DNA of 62,726 nt. Source: Fragilaria radians (Eukaryota; Bacillariophyta; Fragilariophyceae; Fragilariales; Fragilariaceae). The notes beneath the pieces are model-generated. The model made no database searches. It saw only the letters and a list, made by a program, of their open reading frames with translations, and had not been told where the DNA came from. The stretch covers positions 230,830 to 293,555 of the forward strand of contig CAAAJI010000037.1 in NCBI GenBank assembly GCA_900642245.1, written 5' to 3'. Shown here piece by piece: positions 54,042-62,726 of this stretch. How positions within the stretch are numbered: the first letter of the stretch is position 1; every line of letters begins with the position of its first letter. The position numbers were made by a program, and so were the translations under genes.

Positions 54042-54617
54042 ATGAAAAAAGTTAGATTCCAAAAAGTTTGCAGTGATATACCTGGCACCGAGTCTTCTGA
54101 GCTGCCATTGCCAAAGGATGTCAAGAGGAGATGGTACACGCAAGCTGATTATGAATATTTTACGTCAGAGCGCAATTACTGCTCTTTCAAGATGCGCAAA
54201 GCTGGCAAGGACAGACTACTCGAAAGTATACTTCCTTGCGGTGACGATGCTTTGCTCGATACGATGACTTTACGATCGAAGCTTTTTGAATGGACAGAGT
54301 TGGAAATATGTAGAGGCCTTGAAATAAAAATTAATCGTGCACATAGGTATCAAAGAATGGAAGAGCAAAGGAGAGCGATTTACGCTGTGTTAAAATCGCA
54401 GGCAAGGGCAAAAGATAATTCAATGTGTGAGTCTTATTGGGAAATAATTAGAGAGTCTTCCGAAAGGCATACAGCAAGTGCAAAGATTTTCGCTAGGGAA
54501 ATCGCTTTCGCGGATCAAAAAGCCGTTGAATCGGAGCTGAAACCTTCATTGATGAAGAGAAAAAACTCTATCCTCCGAAGATTGTTAACAAAGAGAACAA
54601 GCGGCGTTAATGCATAG
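54042..54617 (+). CDS. Small basic protein of unknown 'RW-CRGLE' family (paralogue 3)
   Basis: 191 residues from ATG at 54042. It aligns along its whole length with the protein at 46698 at roughly 70-75 percent identity. Shared landmarks are KRRWYTQADYEYF, MRKAGKDRLLE, LPCGDDALLDT, CRGLEIKINRAHRYQRMEEQ, ESYWEIIRESSERHTASAKI and the end KNSILRRLLTKRTSGVNA. It lacks four residues near the N-terminus relative to its paralogue. Conservation of the frame while the DNA differs by many third-position changes indicates selection on the protein. No known domain is visible. The gene order (surface protein, then this family ~3.5 kb downstream) parallels the 37.1/41.2 kb pair. Confidence 0.72.
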   Translation: MKKVRFQKVCSDIPGTESSELPLPKDVKRRWYTQADYEYFTSERNYCSFKMRKAGKDRLLESILPCGDDALLDTMTLRSKLFEWTELEICRGLEIKINRAHRYQRMEEQRRAIYAVLKSQARAKDNSMCESYWEIIRESSERHTASAKIFAREIAFADQKAVESELKPSLMKRKNSILRRLLTKRTSGVNA

Positions 54618-55130
54618 CTTAAAGGGTCACATGTATATTTTTACTCAACTTATCATTAAAATCTTGTCTAAGCGCAACACATTATTACCTAATAGAATGA
54701 CCTCCTAGTTAATGGATAATATCTCGACTTTCTGAACAAGTGGGGACTAACATTACAAGAAGTGTCCCTGAAGAGAATGAATTACCTTCAAATGACTAGA
54801 TATTTGAACTTAGGGTTTACTATTTTTTTAAATTATCCTTTTTCCGGCAGATTGACTGCACTGTTTGATATCAGGGCCTATAGCCATGTTCACCACACTC
54901 CAACTTTTCAAAAATGGTTTGGATGTGATGCAACTTGTAATCCAAAATCTGAAACTTCTTGGAAACTTTGAGACAAATCAACAAAAATAAGCAAGACAAA
55001 GCTCTTAAGCACGGCAATAAATGACAGTATGGTTGACGAGTCTATGAAACAAAACGTATTTAGACTCGATCATATGCCAATTAAGAATCGTTTTTCCAGA
55101 AGTAAGACTGAGGTGTAATCATTATATTCT
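54618..55130. other. Intergenic, no gene recognised
   Basis: The first ~70 bp resemble the downstream flank of the paralogue at 47283 (shared AAGCGCAACA). The rest, including the open frame 54762-54971, shows no motif. Confidence 0.45.
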
Positions 55131-55343
55131 TTTTCTTTTCTTTTCTTTTCTTTTCTTTTCTTTCTTTTCTTTTCTTTTCTTTTCTTTTCTTTTCTTTTCT
55201 TTTCTTTTCTTTTCTTTTCTTTTCTTTTCTTTTCTTTTCTTTTCTTTTCTTTTCTTTTCTTTTCTTTTCTTTTCTTTTCTTTTCTTTTCTTTTCTTTTCT
55301 TTTCTTTTCTTTTCTTTTCTTTTCTTTTCTTTTCTTTTCTTTT
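55131..55343 (+). repeat. (TTTTC)n microsatellite, about 42 units
   Basis: An almost perfect pentanucleotide array of about 213 bp with a single short (4-bp) unit near 55161. The plus strand is pure pyrimidine and the minus strand pure purine. Confidence 0.98.
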
Positions 55344-56394
55344 GATAAAATGTCTTTGTTAATCTTTGCACATACTGGTGATGATTCGCTAGTAAGAATT
55401 CCTTGCTAAAAGTTGCAAGTAATAAACTTGACCTTGTACTCCATGTGGTTTGGCTTCTTGGAACATTTGATGTTTGGAGGCAAAATGAACAAACTTTTAA
55501 TTTATCTTTATGTCTGAAGTACTTTCATTAATGCATACTTATTGTCCAGCCGGTTGTAAACAAAGACTGCCTAACACTATAGGTTATGAGCAATATCCAG
55601 TCTAATACTGATTGATAGACTAAGAGATGTATTTGTGTACCGGTAGTGGAGACATCCATTCTATTCATTGCAAGTTAAAAAAATAGAATTAAGATATTCT
55701 CATATTTACACATCTAGTCCTGGAAAGATACAAGTTAACTGTCCTTTTCATTCCTTCCACAAATTTGGATGACAGTGAAGCATCAGACAAATTTAGTGAT
55801 GGCTAAATATTGCTTGGAAATAGAAAGAATATTTAATACCTTGAAGCTTCCACTCCCAGTGTATCTGAGAATTTGGAGAACCGGAACCTTCTGAATATTT
55901 CTTGGTAGGACCGAAGAAGCTTGGTATTGCGTCAGATCTTGTATATGCAGCCCAATCATTAAAAGGTCTCGAACCGGAAATCAACGAATTGGGTCATGAA
56001 CACACCGTTCCTTGTAACAAATTCCTGCAAATGCGATTGGTAGCTTTCGTGAAATCCAAGAATAGTCCTTGTTATGGCAGGGATACGCTGTTTTATTCAA
56101 CAACAACAACGGTTCAGATTTCTTTCAAAATGAGTCTATTTGTTGCTAGGATTCTCTTGGAAAATATGCAAAGCTGTTGTTGGCAAGTCTCTACTAGTAC
56201 CGTAACATTCTTTACTATATATACGTCACTGAATCGTCTTTCTATGTCAAAATGGAGTCATTTGTCAGGTGTTCGGGATGACCTCATATACACTTGGATG
56301 TCCAATTGTCGTAATCCCGTAATCTACGAAGGAACAACAACCAACAGTGATTGAAACTTGCGCAAACGACGCAAGCAACAAAGAAGCCTTCTAT
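55344..56394. other. Intergenic with an orphan protein-like fragment at 55869-56060
   Basis: 55869-56060 is visibly more GC-balanced than its surroundings. On plus it reads EFGEPEPSEYFLVGPKKLGI, then ASDLVYAAQSLKGLEPEINE, open on both sides of that stretch; it has no start and no known family, and could be a stranded exon or processed fragment. The minus strand is also open there but Ser-rich, as expected of an antisense. The rest of the interval has no recognised gene. Confidence 0.4.
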
Positions 56395-59300
56395 ATGGAA
56401 CATTTGAACGACGACTCCTTTGAATCAGATGATCGAAAGCCATCTCCTGTACCACCATCCTATGGAACGAACAACTTAAATTGGAAACATTTGGAAATGG
56501 AACAATTTCAAAATGATATCCGGGAGCCTAGTATTCATGAACCTACCAGACGTAAGCTAAGTGGTTATGAACCTAGTAATACCATGTTGTCCGAACCGGA
56601 TGTTGATTATGATACAACAGCGACAGGACTATACACATCACCAATAGTAGGATCACCCAAACGACGTTCCAATATGGAAATATCCATTGTTCCTTCTGCT
56701 GCTAGTATTCGTCGTAAGGCACGAGAATCATCACGATACACAAAAAATGCATCGACATTACAATCATCATCCATTATATCCTCACAATCAAATCTAGAAA
56801 CAGCCATTTCAACAACGAAAGGGATTGATTCTACCAATCAAGAATCACAAAAGGATTCGAGTATTGCTATACCTACGACTACTACTACGACTACATTGGA
56901 AACAACCATATCCACAAAGCCTCCAAAGGAGCATGTATGGACAGGAGAAGATGAGGCAGAATCTACAACAGCACGACGTAAGGCAATTCAAGAAATTATG
57001 AAGGATTCTACGTTGAGTAGTGTCGAGAGGAATCGTAAAATACAAGAATTGATCAAGGGTACTATTCCATCATCATCCTCACCAATACCATCAACATTGT
57101 CATTAAATTCTACTTCACCAGATGTCACAACAGTCGAATCCACCAACAAGGAAAAAACAGCTCAAAAGGAAAAGGTCAAATGGACTGGTGAACCCGAGAA
57201 TGATGCTGCTGTGGCCAAACGGAAAGCGATTCAAGAAATTATGAAAAATCCAAACTTGACACCAGCAGAACGTCAATCACAAATTCAATCTCTCATGATT
57301 GGGAATACTAGACATACAAACAATCATTCCAACAATTCTTCCACATTGTCGAAACCCATGGCATCATCCTTGAAAGTTGAGTCTTCGGATCAAGATGGTC
57401 ATTCTACCAAACCAGGAATACAGGTCATGAAGGGTCAGGATATACGTATCCATCAAAAAATTAATCGTAATACAGTTACTGTTCCCATTCATCATTCTGG
57501 AGCATCATTGATAGAATCATCATCAACATCATCGTCAAGAGCAGCAGGAACAACAGCAGCAATAGGCAACCAAAAGGATGATCCTCAAAGTACAAGACAT
57601 GTCGAGTATCCAACCCATCTCACATCATCCTCTACTTCATCCCGGTCAAAGCAATTATACTCTACTTCAGGAAATGATGTGAACCTAGATGTCAAACCAG
57701 GATTTACAGCTGTACGCGGACATGATGTTCGAATTTCTGCCAAATCTAGGAATCATTCCCGAAATACTACCACGACTAGTCCCCTAAAGTTAGCCGCTTC
57801 AGCCTTGCCCGCTGATTTATTAGAAGACTCGAGTAAAACGGAGAGTCAGAATGAAGTGGATGATATATTCTATGGAAGGGAATATTCCAATTCCTTGACT
57901 ACACCAGTGACATCGGCGGCTGCTCGCTCAAAGCAATTATACTCTACTTCAGGAAATGATATGAGCTTAGATGTCAAACCAGGATTTACAGCTGTACGCG
58001 GACATGATGCTCGCATTTCTGCCAAATCAAGGAATCATTCCCGTAATACTACCACAACTAGTCCCCTAAAGTTTGCCGCTTCAGCCTTGCCCTCTGATTT
58101 ATTGGAAGACTCAAGTAACGTTGAAAGTCAGAATGATGTGGATGATATATTCTATGGAAGAGAATATTCCAATTCCTTGACTACACCAGTGACACCGGCG
58201 GCTGCTATGCTTCCATTAGAGGAACCTGATACGATGATGCTTACTACCGCGAGACCAGGAGTCACAGCTGTCCGAGGAAAAGATTCTAGGATTTCTCGTA
58301 AAGTTCAGACCAGTATCATAAAGCCAGCAAATCTGAAAGGAACTGATAACGATGGGAGTTTTAAGGATGTAACGAAATCCATCTTGGATGGTAAGGACCC
58401 TCCACTAGTTCAACCAGGAGCTGTCGCATCCCACAACGATTCTCGAGTGTCACGAAAGATACAAAGTGCTCTCACACACACCTCATCACCAATAAGAAAC
58501 ACATCTATGGCGTATAACAACAGTTTAACATCCGATGTTGAAGAACCCGAAGCCATACTACCTGGTACTGTAACAAGAATGTCATTGGAGCAAGTCTCTC
58601 GTGTCGCACGTAAGGTTGGATCTATCGCACGAGGTCATCCAACTACTACAACTATTTCTTCTACAAATGGTGTATCATTGGAAGATATTTCTCAACAGGA
58701 TATGGAGAAATTTGAAGATGAACCTGGCATGGGATTATCACGACCAGGAACAGCAGTTGCATCAAGAGATTCCCGTGTCGCTCGAAAGATTGCTCAAGCC
58801 CATAATGTGGGGGCAAAGGCATCCAAGGATGATTCTGCTGTAGGACGGAAAATAGGACGTTCACCACGACGTATAACGACGAAAACAAATTCAGCTAGTG
58901 GCGTAGCTTCCATGGATGAAAATTCACAGGAAGGACCAGTCATTGGTGCTGTCGCAACGTTGGGTGATGACCCGGCAGCAAATAAGAAATCATTTGTTCG
59001 AGATGAACTCTTTGCGACAGAGGAAGGTGAAGAAATTAATCCTGATGATTATCTTATGCAACAAGTAAAGGCAACACAAGAAGCTCAATTGAATCTACTT
59101 AAGGGAGGTGGAAAGAATAAAAAGGGTAGTAAGGACGGTAAGGATGATGATGATGATACTATGGGCCTTCACAAGGATGGTGATGCTGCTGTACCCAAGG
59201 CACCGGGTGCATTCGCTGTCAAGGGTGGACGAGGGGGATGGTTCACGGGAGGATTCCGTCAACGAGCAGCTCGGGGGATGATGAGCCGAAATAAGAGTCG

Positions 59301-60747
59301 TGCAATCCTCGATGCAGAAGTGAAGGCTCTTAATCCAGATGAGATTGATGAAGACGATTATGAAGACTGGTGGGATCGAGCGGACAAACCCACCATCATT
59401 GTGGGAGCATGTATCCTTATCTTTGCAATAATAGCCATTACTGTGCCTGTTGTTTTATTAAAGACAAAGGAGGAACCACCGACGCCATCTCCGACGAGTT
59501 CTCGTTTCTTTCTTGTGGATGAATTTCAATCATTATTCACCAATGTCACCAATCCCAAGGCATTTCAAAATCCATCATCTCCACAGAGTTTGGCATTAAA
59601 TTGGATTGCCTATGATGATGAAATGCAATTGGACCCTTATAGCCTATCAGCGATTCAACGTTACATCTGTATGGTTTTGTATTTTAGCAACAATGGTACA
59701 CAGTGGAAATATCCATCATCTGCTGTGGAATGGGGATCGGGAGTTCACGAATGCGAGTGGGATTACATTACGTGCGAGACGAGCACAGTAATCGATAAGT
59801 TGAATTTATTGGGCGTTGGAATGGTGGGTGAGATTGTACCGGAAATCATGTATTTATCGGAACTGAAATCGTTAGATGTCGGTCGAAATGCCCTCAGGGA
59901 GTCGAAATTTCCCACAGTCCTATTGCAAATGACAAAGTTGCGATACTTGTACTTAGATGAGATTCGATTAAAGGGAACGATACCCACTGAAATTGGTCGA
60001 CTTTCAAAGTTGGAAGATCTTTACTTGAGCGCAAACAGTCTTTCAGGAAGTCTTCCCACAGAACTTCGCTCCCTCTCATTGCTTAGAGGATTTCAAGTGA
60101 ATATGAATTATTTAGAGGGCGATATCTTTGGAATCGTAGAGGGTTGGCCCAAGCTTCAAATCCTCGATTTTGGTAACAATGATTTTGACGGAACGTTCCC
60201 ATCCATACTACCAAAGAGTCTAACAAATCTAAGGATGGATCGCAACTCCATCAGCGGGACTCTCCCCACTGAACTAGGATTACTCACTAATCTCAAATCT
60301 TTGATTGTGACTCAAAACTTTCGATTTACAGGACAGATACCGACGGAACTTGGCAATTGTAAATCCCTCGAATTACTTCATGTCGATTCTAATAATATCA
60401 AGGGTTCCATTCCTACCGAACTAGGCAAATTATCCAAGATTCAAGATATCCGTTTGGCACAGAATGAATTGAGTGGTAGCATTCCCACCCATCTGGGACG
60501 ATGTACATCCCTCACGCAATTGGATTTGAATAATAATGATTTCAGTAGCATCGTTCCATCCCAAATTGGACAATTGAGTAACCTGGAACTACTTTGGTTG
60601 CAATCCACAAATTTATCAGGTTCCATGCCCAATGAGATATGTCAATTGCGTCAACAGAAACTAGATGAACTTCAAGCTGACTGTAAGTTTGTTGAAACAG
60701 CACAGGTCCAATGTGCAGAGCCAACTTGTTGTACGGGATGCTTATAA
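56395..60747 (+). CDS. Single-pass membrane LRR receptor-like protein with long disordered head
   Basis: 1450 residues from the first ATG at 56395 (the frame is open 16 codons upstream without ATG). Residues 1-~970 are disordered and Ser/Thr/Arg-rich. They hold two copies of a ~35-residue motif with RKAIQEIMK near 200 and 290, and about seven copies of a degenerate PGxxAVxGxDxRIxxK motif between ~345 and 825. A hydrophobic span IIVGACILIFAIIAITVPVV (~1000-1020) is the membrane segment. After a short linker comes an LRR N-cap (LYFSNNGTQW...CEWDYITC, ~1098-1128) and about ten LRRs of the plant type (GTIPTEIGRLSKLEDLYLSA), ending in CCTGC. The likely topology is head in the cytosol and LRRs outside or in the lumen. 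No kinase domain is present. The architecture is typical of an expanded diatom family; ligand and role are unknown. Confidence 0.87.
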   Translation: MEHLNDDSFESDDRKPSPVPPSYGTNNLNWKHLEMEQFQNDIREPSIHEPTRRKLSGYEPSNTMLSEPDVDYDTTATGLYTSPIVGSPKRRSNMEISIVPSAASIRRKARESSRYTKNASTLQSSSIISSQSNLETAISTTKGIDSTNQESQKDSSIAIPTTTTTTTLETTISTKPPKEHVWTGEDEAESTTARRKAIQEIMKDSTLSSVERNRKIQELIKGTIPSSSSPIPSTLSLNSTSPDVTTVESTNKEKTAQKEKVKWTGEPENDAAVAKRKAIQEIMKNPNLTPAERQSQIQSLMIGNTRHTNNHSNNSSTLSKPMASSLKVESSDQDGHSTKPGIQVMKGQDIRIHQKINRNTVTVPIHHSGASLIESSSTSSSRAAGTTAAIGNQKDDPQSTRHVEYPTHLTSSSTSSRSKQLYSTSGNDVNLDVKPGFTAVRGHDVRISAKSRNHSRNTTTTSPLKLAASALPADLLEDSSKTESQNEVDDIFYGREYSNSLTTPVTSAAARSKQLYSTSGNDMSLDVKPGFTAVRGHDARISAKSRNHSRNTTTTSPLKFAASALPSDLLEDSSNVESQNDVDDIFYGREYSNSLTTPVTPAAAMLPLEEPDTMMLTTARPGVTAVRGKDSRISRKVQTSIIKPANLKGTDNDGSFKDVTKSILDGKDPPLVQPGAVASHNDSRVSRKIQSALTHTSSPIRNTSMAYNNSLTSDVEEPEAILPGTVTRMSLEQVSRVARKVGSIARGHPTTTTISSTNGVSLEDISQQDMEKFEDEPGMGLSRPGTAVASRDSRVARKIAQAHNVGAKASKDDSAVGRKIGRSPRRITTKTNSASGVASMDENSQEGPVIGAVATLGDDPAANKKSFVRDELFATEEGEEINPDDYLMQQVKATQEAQLNLLKGGGKNKKGSKDGKDDDDDTMGLHKDGDAAVPKAPGAFAVKGGRGGWFTGGFRQRAARGMMSRNKSRAILDAEVKALNPDEIDEDDYEDWWDRADKPTIIVGACILIFAIIAITVPVVLLKTKEEPPTPSPTSSRFFLVDEFQSLFTNVTNPKAFQNPSSPQSLALNWIAYDDEMQLDPYSLSAIQRYICMVLYFSNNGTQWKYPSSAVEWGSGVHECEWDYITCETSTVIDKLNLLGVGMVGEIVPEIMYLSELKSLDVGRNALRESKFPTVLLQMTKLRYLYLDEIRLKGTIPTEIGRLSKLEDLYLSANSLSGSLPTELRSLSLLRGFQVNMNYLEGDIFGIVEGWPKLQILDFGNNDFDGTFPSILPKSLTNLRMDRNSISGTLPTELGLLTNLKSLIVTQNFRFTGQIPTELGNCKSLELLHVDSNNIKGSIPTELGKLSKIQDIRLAQNELSGSIPTHLGRCTSLTQLDLNNNDFSSIVPSQIGQLSNLELLWLQSTNLSGSMPNEICQLRQQKLDELQADCKFVETAQVQCAEPTCCTGCL
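57643..58206 (+). repeat. 282-bp in-frame tandem duplication in the LRR protein head
   Basis: Units 57643-57924 and 57925-58206 (94 codons each) both begin SKQLYSTSGND after an Arg and end with a TTPVT-(S/P)AAA tail. Identity is high, with a few substitutions and no indels. Confidence 0.95.
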
Positions 60748-61365
60748 AGTTCCAATACTAGAATATTGTTTTATATTTACTAGTTTCCATTTTTGAAAAT
60801 TGAATGTTGTCTCGTACTTCGTCTTTGCATGCTATGTCAAAGTCGCCATAGGCACATTGAGGAGATTACATTAACGCCTTATAGCATGCATATCCAGGAA
60901 AATTGTAAAGTCGTTCCAAAGGATATGAAGAGATAAACGTAGGGGGGACTTTCTCCAGTCACACAAAACTAAGGATTCAAGGATTAGTGCCACTACAGAT
61001 TTTAGAACTATGGTTTTACAAATGGGGTAGATAAAATTACAAATCAATTCATGTTATTGACAATTCCTGGGAATAACTAATGTTCTTTGGTAAAATACAT
61101 GAGTTTCTTATGGATGGCTGCGCGCATTTGGAAAAGCCTACTCCTAATGTTCCCTTCTGGATCGTTCAACTAAAGTTGCCTACGTTCCAATACATCTAGA
61201 GGTTTCAGAAAGTAGGTTTTTTCTTGAATGAGATGTTATTCTAATTCAAATTGTCTTGATGTTGTATGACAATCAGCGGTAGCTGCTGCATTATACTAGA
61301 GAGTATAGTATATCCAGAAAGGATTTCTATTATTTTGATGTATATGCCTAGGAACATAGTTCACA
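60748..61365. other. Intergenic between convergent genes
   Basis: About 620 bp between two converging genes, so it should contain both 3' ends. No gene or repeat was recognised. Confidence 0.5.
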
Positions 61366-62726
61366 TTATATCTTATTCTCCCATACTTTAAGGTGAGTAT
61401 CTTCCATTTTATAGACACCATTCTCATCAAATCGTACATCCTCCCAAATATGCTCTTGTTTAGGAAGATTGTCTGTTGTTGTAGTTTCCGTATTGGATAT
61501 TGTTCCCTTGGTTGCAACGATTGCCAAGTGTCGTCCTGTGGCAGCACCGATACGTGTATGTACAAACAATCGTTGAAGTTCCGTATGGAGGATTTCAGGA
61601 GCATGATCCGCATAGTCATCCAAATATGGTTCGGTAGCTCTCAAAAGTCCAAAGAGGAATGGATTGGCACGTTGTGCCGCATATGCGGGTGTATCAAAGT
61701 CCATTTCACTTATCCATAGTTGTCCTCCATCGGGACGTAGGATCCGATATGCCTCTGGAATGACTTGTCGTAATATATGGGTGGGTAATTCATGTGCCAC
61801 GAATTGTAAATTCACAATGTCGACCGAGTTATCGGGAAGGCCCGTTGCTTCTGCACACCCTACTTGATAGTGAATACGAGAATCGGGTTGAATTGTATGG
61901 ACCCATGGACCACCATCCTCTCGAGACTTTGGATGCCATTCTAATAAGGATTGTGCAACATCAATAAAATAGGGACTCATATCGATTCCAATAAATGTAT
62001 CGACTTGTTCTGGTGGATATTGTTCTGCCCACCAACGTGTACTCGTCCAGTTCCACATCCAAGATCCACAAAGGTAATGTTGTTGTTATGATTGTTGTAA
62101 TTGTGATTATTCTTGCCTTCAAGGTGCTCTTGTTGTTGATATTGTTGTTGTGACTTTGTTGGTATGGTTGCTCCTAATTCTTCTTGTAAACATATTTGAA
62201 AGGAACGACGAAAGGCATCTTCTCCCTTGGATCCATAGGTTGGAAAGTTCCTTGCACCAACTGCTGCACTAGCAATTTCTGCCTCCCAGGCTGCCTCCCA
62301 ATTTAAATTTCCATTACGATAGGCATGAAAGGGTTGACAATAATAAGATGGAATATGAGTCAAAGAGAATGCTGACGATGATTGTTGTTGTTGTTGTTGT
62401 TTCTGTTGCTGCTTGAATTGATATTGTTGTTGTATCCAGTCTCGATATTCCATCCATGGAATACCATTGGAAGCTGCTGTATCCATCATTTTTTGTCGTG
62501 CTTGGGGGACTAATACATACGTCCATAAAGGAGAATCAAGTGCCCAATCCAACAAGGAATGAAAAAATCCAATTCTCGGTTGACTTTTCGACGTAACGAC
62601 GATGTCATTTTTCATAGATGTTTCGTACAAAATGAAAGTCAAGGATTTCGTAGAATGTGGATGGAATTGTTGTTGCCACGAGGACACTATAGGAGATAAG
62701 ACAAAGGCAGTCACACTATGACACAC
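61366..62726 (-). pseudogene. SAM-dependent class I methyltransferase, 5' partial, with a one-base frameshift
   Basis: Two overlapping minus-strand frames together make one methyltransferase. The upstream frame (62726 to about 62047) holds a Gln-rich N-terminal region (near 62400), NLNWEAAWEAE and SAM motif I VDLGCGTG. The downstream frame (about 62046 to 61366) continues at TSTRWWAEQYPPEQ with GIDMSPYFIDVAQ (motif II region), LPDNSVDIVNLQFVAHELP (motif post-II) and EAYRILRPDGGQLWISEMDF (motif III). The join falls right after motif I, where one base appears to be missing at 62046-62048. Nothing there looks like an intron. It could be a genuine recent mutation or an assembly error. The N-terminus may extend past the window edge. 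Substrate is unknown; the sequence is of the UbiE/COQ5-like broad class. Confidence 0.75.

Noticed and set aside
55081..55371. 96-residue minus-strand Lys/Arg/Glu repeat protein
   Set aside because: It is only the translation of the TTTTC microsatellite.
61296..61719. Open frames 61296-61619 (minus) and 61393-61719 (plus)
   Set aside because: They are shadows of the methyltransferase C-terminal part in other frames.

Overview
This looks like a nuclear segment from a diatom (or very close stramenopile). Evidence: an AT-rich, gene-sparse eukaryotic layout; 76-83 bp GT-AG introns in prolyl-tRNA synthetase; a spliceosomal U1 snRNA gene; a huge membrane LRR protein with the diatom-style disordered head and 'AIQEIM' motifs; secreted Pro/Thr/Ser-rich surface proteins; a GH18 chitinase-like protein; and CoDi-like Ty1/copia debris. 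The genus cannot be fixed from the sequence alone.

Layout. 1-1.3 kb: the N-terminal part of an OPR-like helical-repeat protein (minus strand, runs off the left edge). 1.3-9.3 kb: mostly decayed DNA, including a 3.57 kb unit with inverted termini (2704-6273) holding a broken 28-residue-LRR gene and a broken minus-strand gene, plus a possible gypsy integrase scrap. 9.35-11.9 kb: a secreted M28 peptidase with a very long acidic insert. 14.2-17.6 kb: two ~400 bp arms in inverted orientation around a secreted PT-rich protein gene. 20-23.9 kb: a divergent housekeeping pair, prolyl-tRNA synthetase (minus, 4 exons) and ribosomal protein eS21 (plus). 27.6-30.7 kb: a large STAND-type ATPase. 33.6-33.8 kb: U1 snRNA. 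34.5-35.7 kb: a GH18 protein whose catalytic motif is replaced.

36.8-54.7 kb is a duplication and retrotransposon zone. It holds two near-identical secreted proteins (37.1 and 50.5 kb), three members of a small unknown protein family (pseudogene at 41.2 kb, intact at 46.7 and 54.0 kb), a minus-strand Ty3/gypsy RT/RNase H relic, an internally deleted minus-strand copia relic and a plus-strand copia relic. 55.13-55.34 kb is a pure TTTTC microsatellite. 56.4-60.7 kb codes the 1450-residue single-pass LRR protein. The right edge carries a SAM-dependent methyltransferase with an apparent one-base frameshift in its SAM-binding motif.

Apart from the ProRS/eS21 translation pair, the genes do not form an obvious pathway. 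Several are secretory or surface proteins (M28 peptidase, PT-rich protein, the duplicated GPI-like pair, GH18, LRR receptor-like protein). The most unusual signals are the long inverted-repeat units around small genes, the 111/222 bp two-level repeat in the OPR-like gene, the catalytically rewritten GH18 protein and the uneven divergence between the duplicated surface-protein genes.
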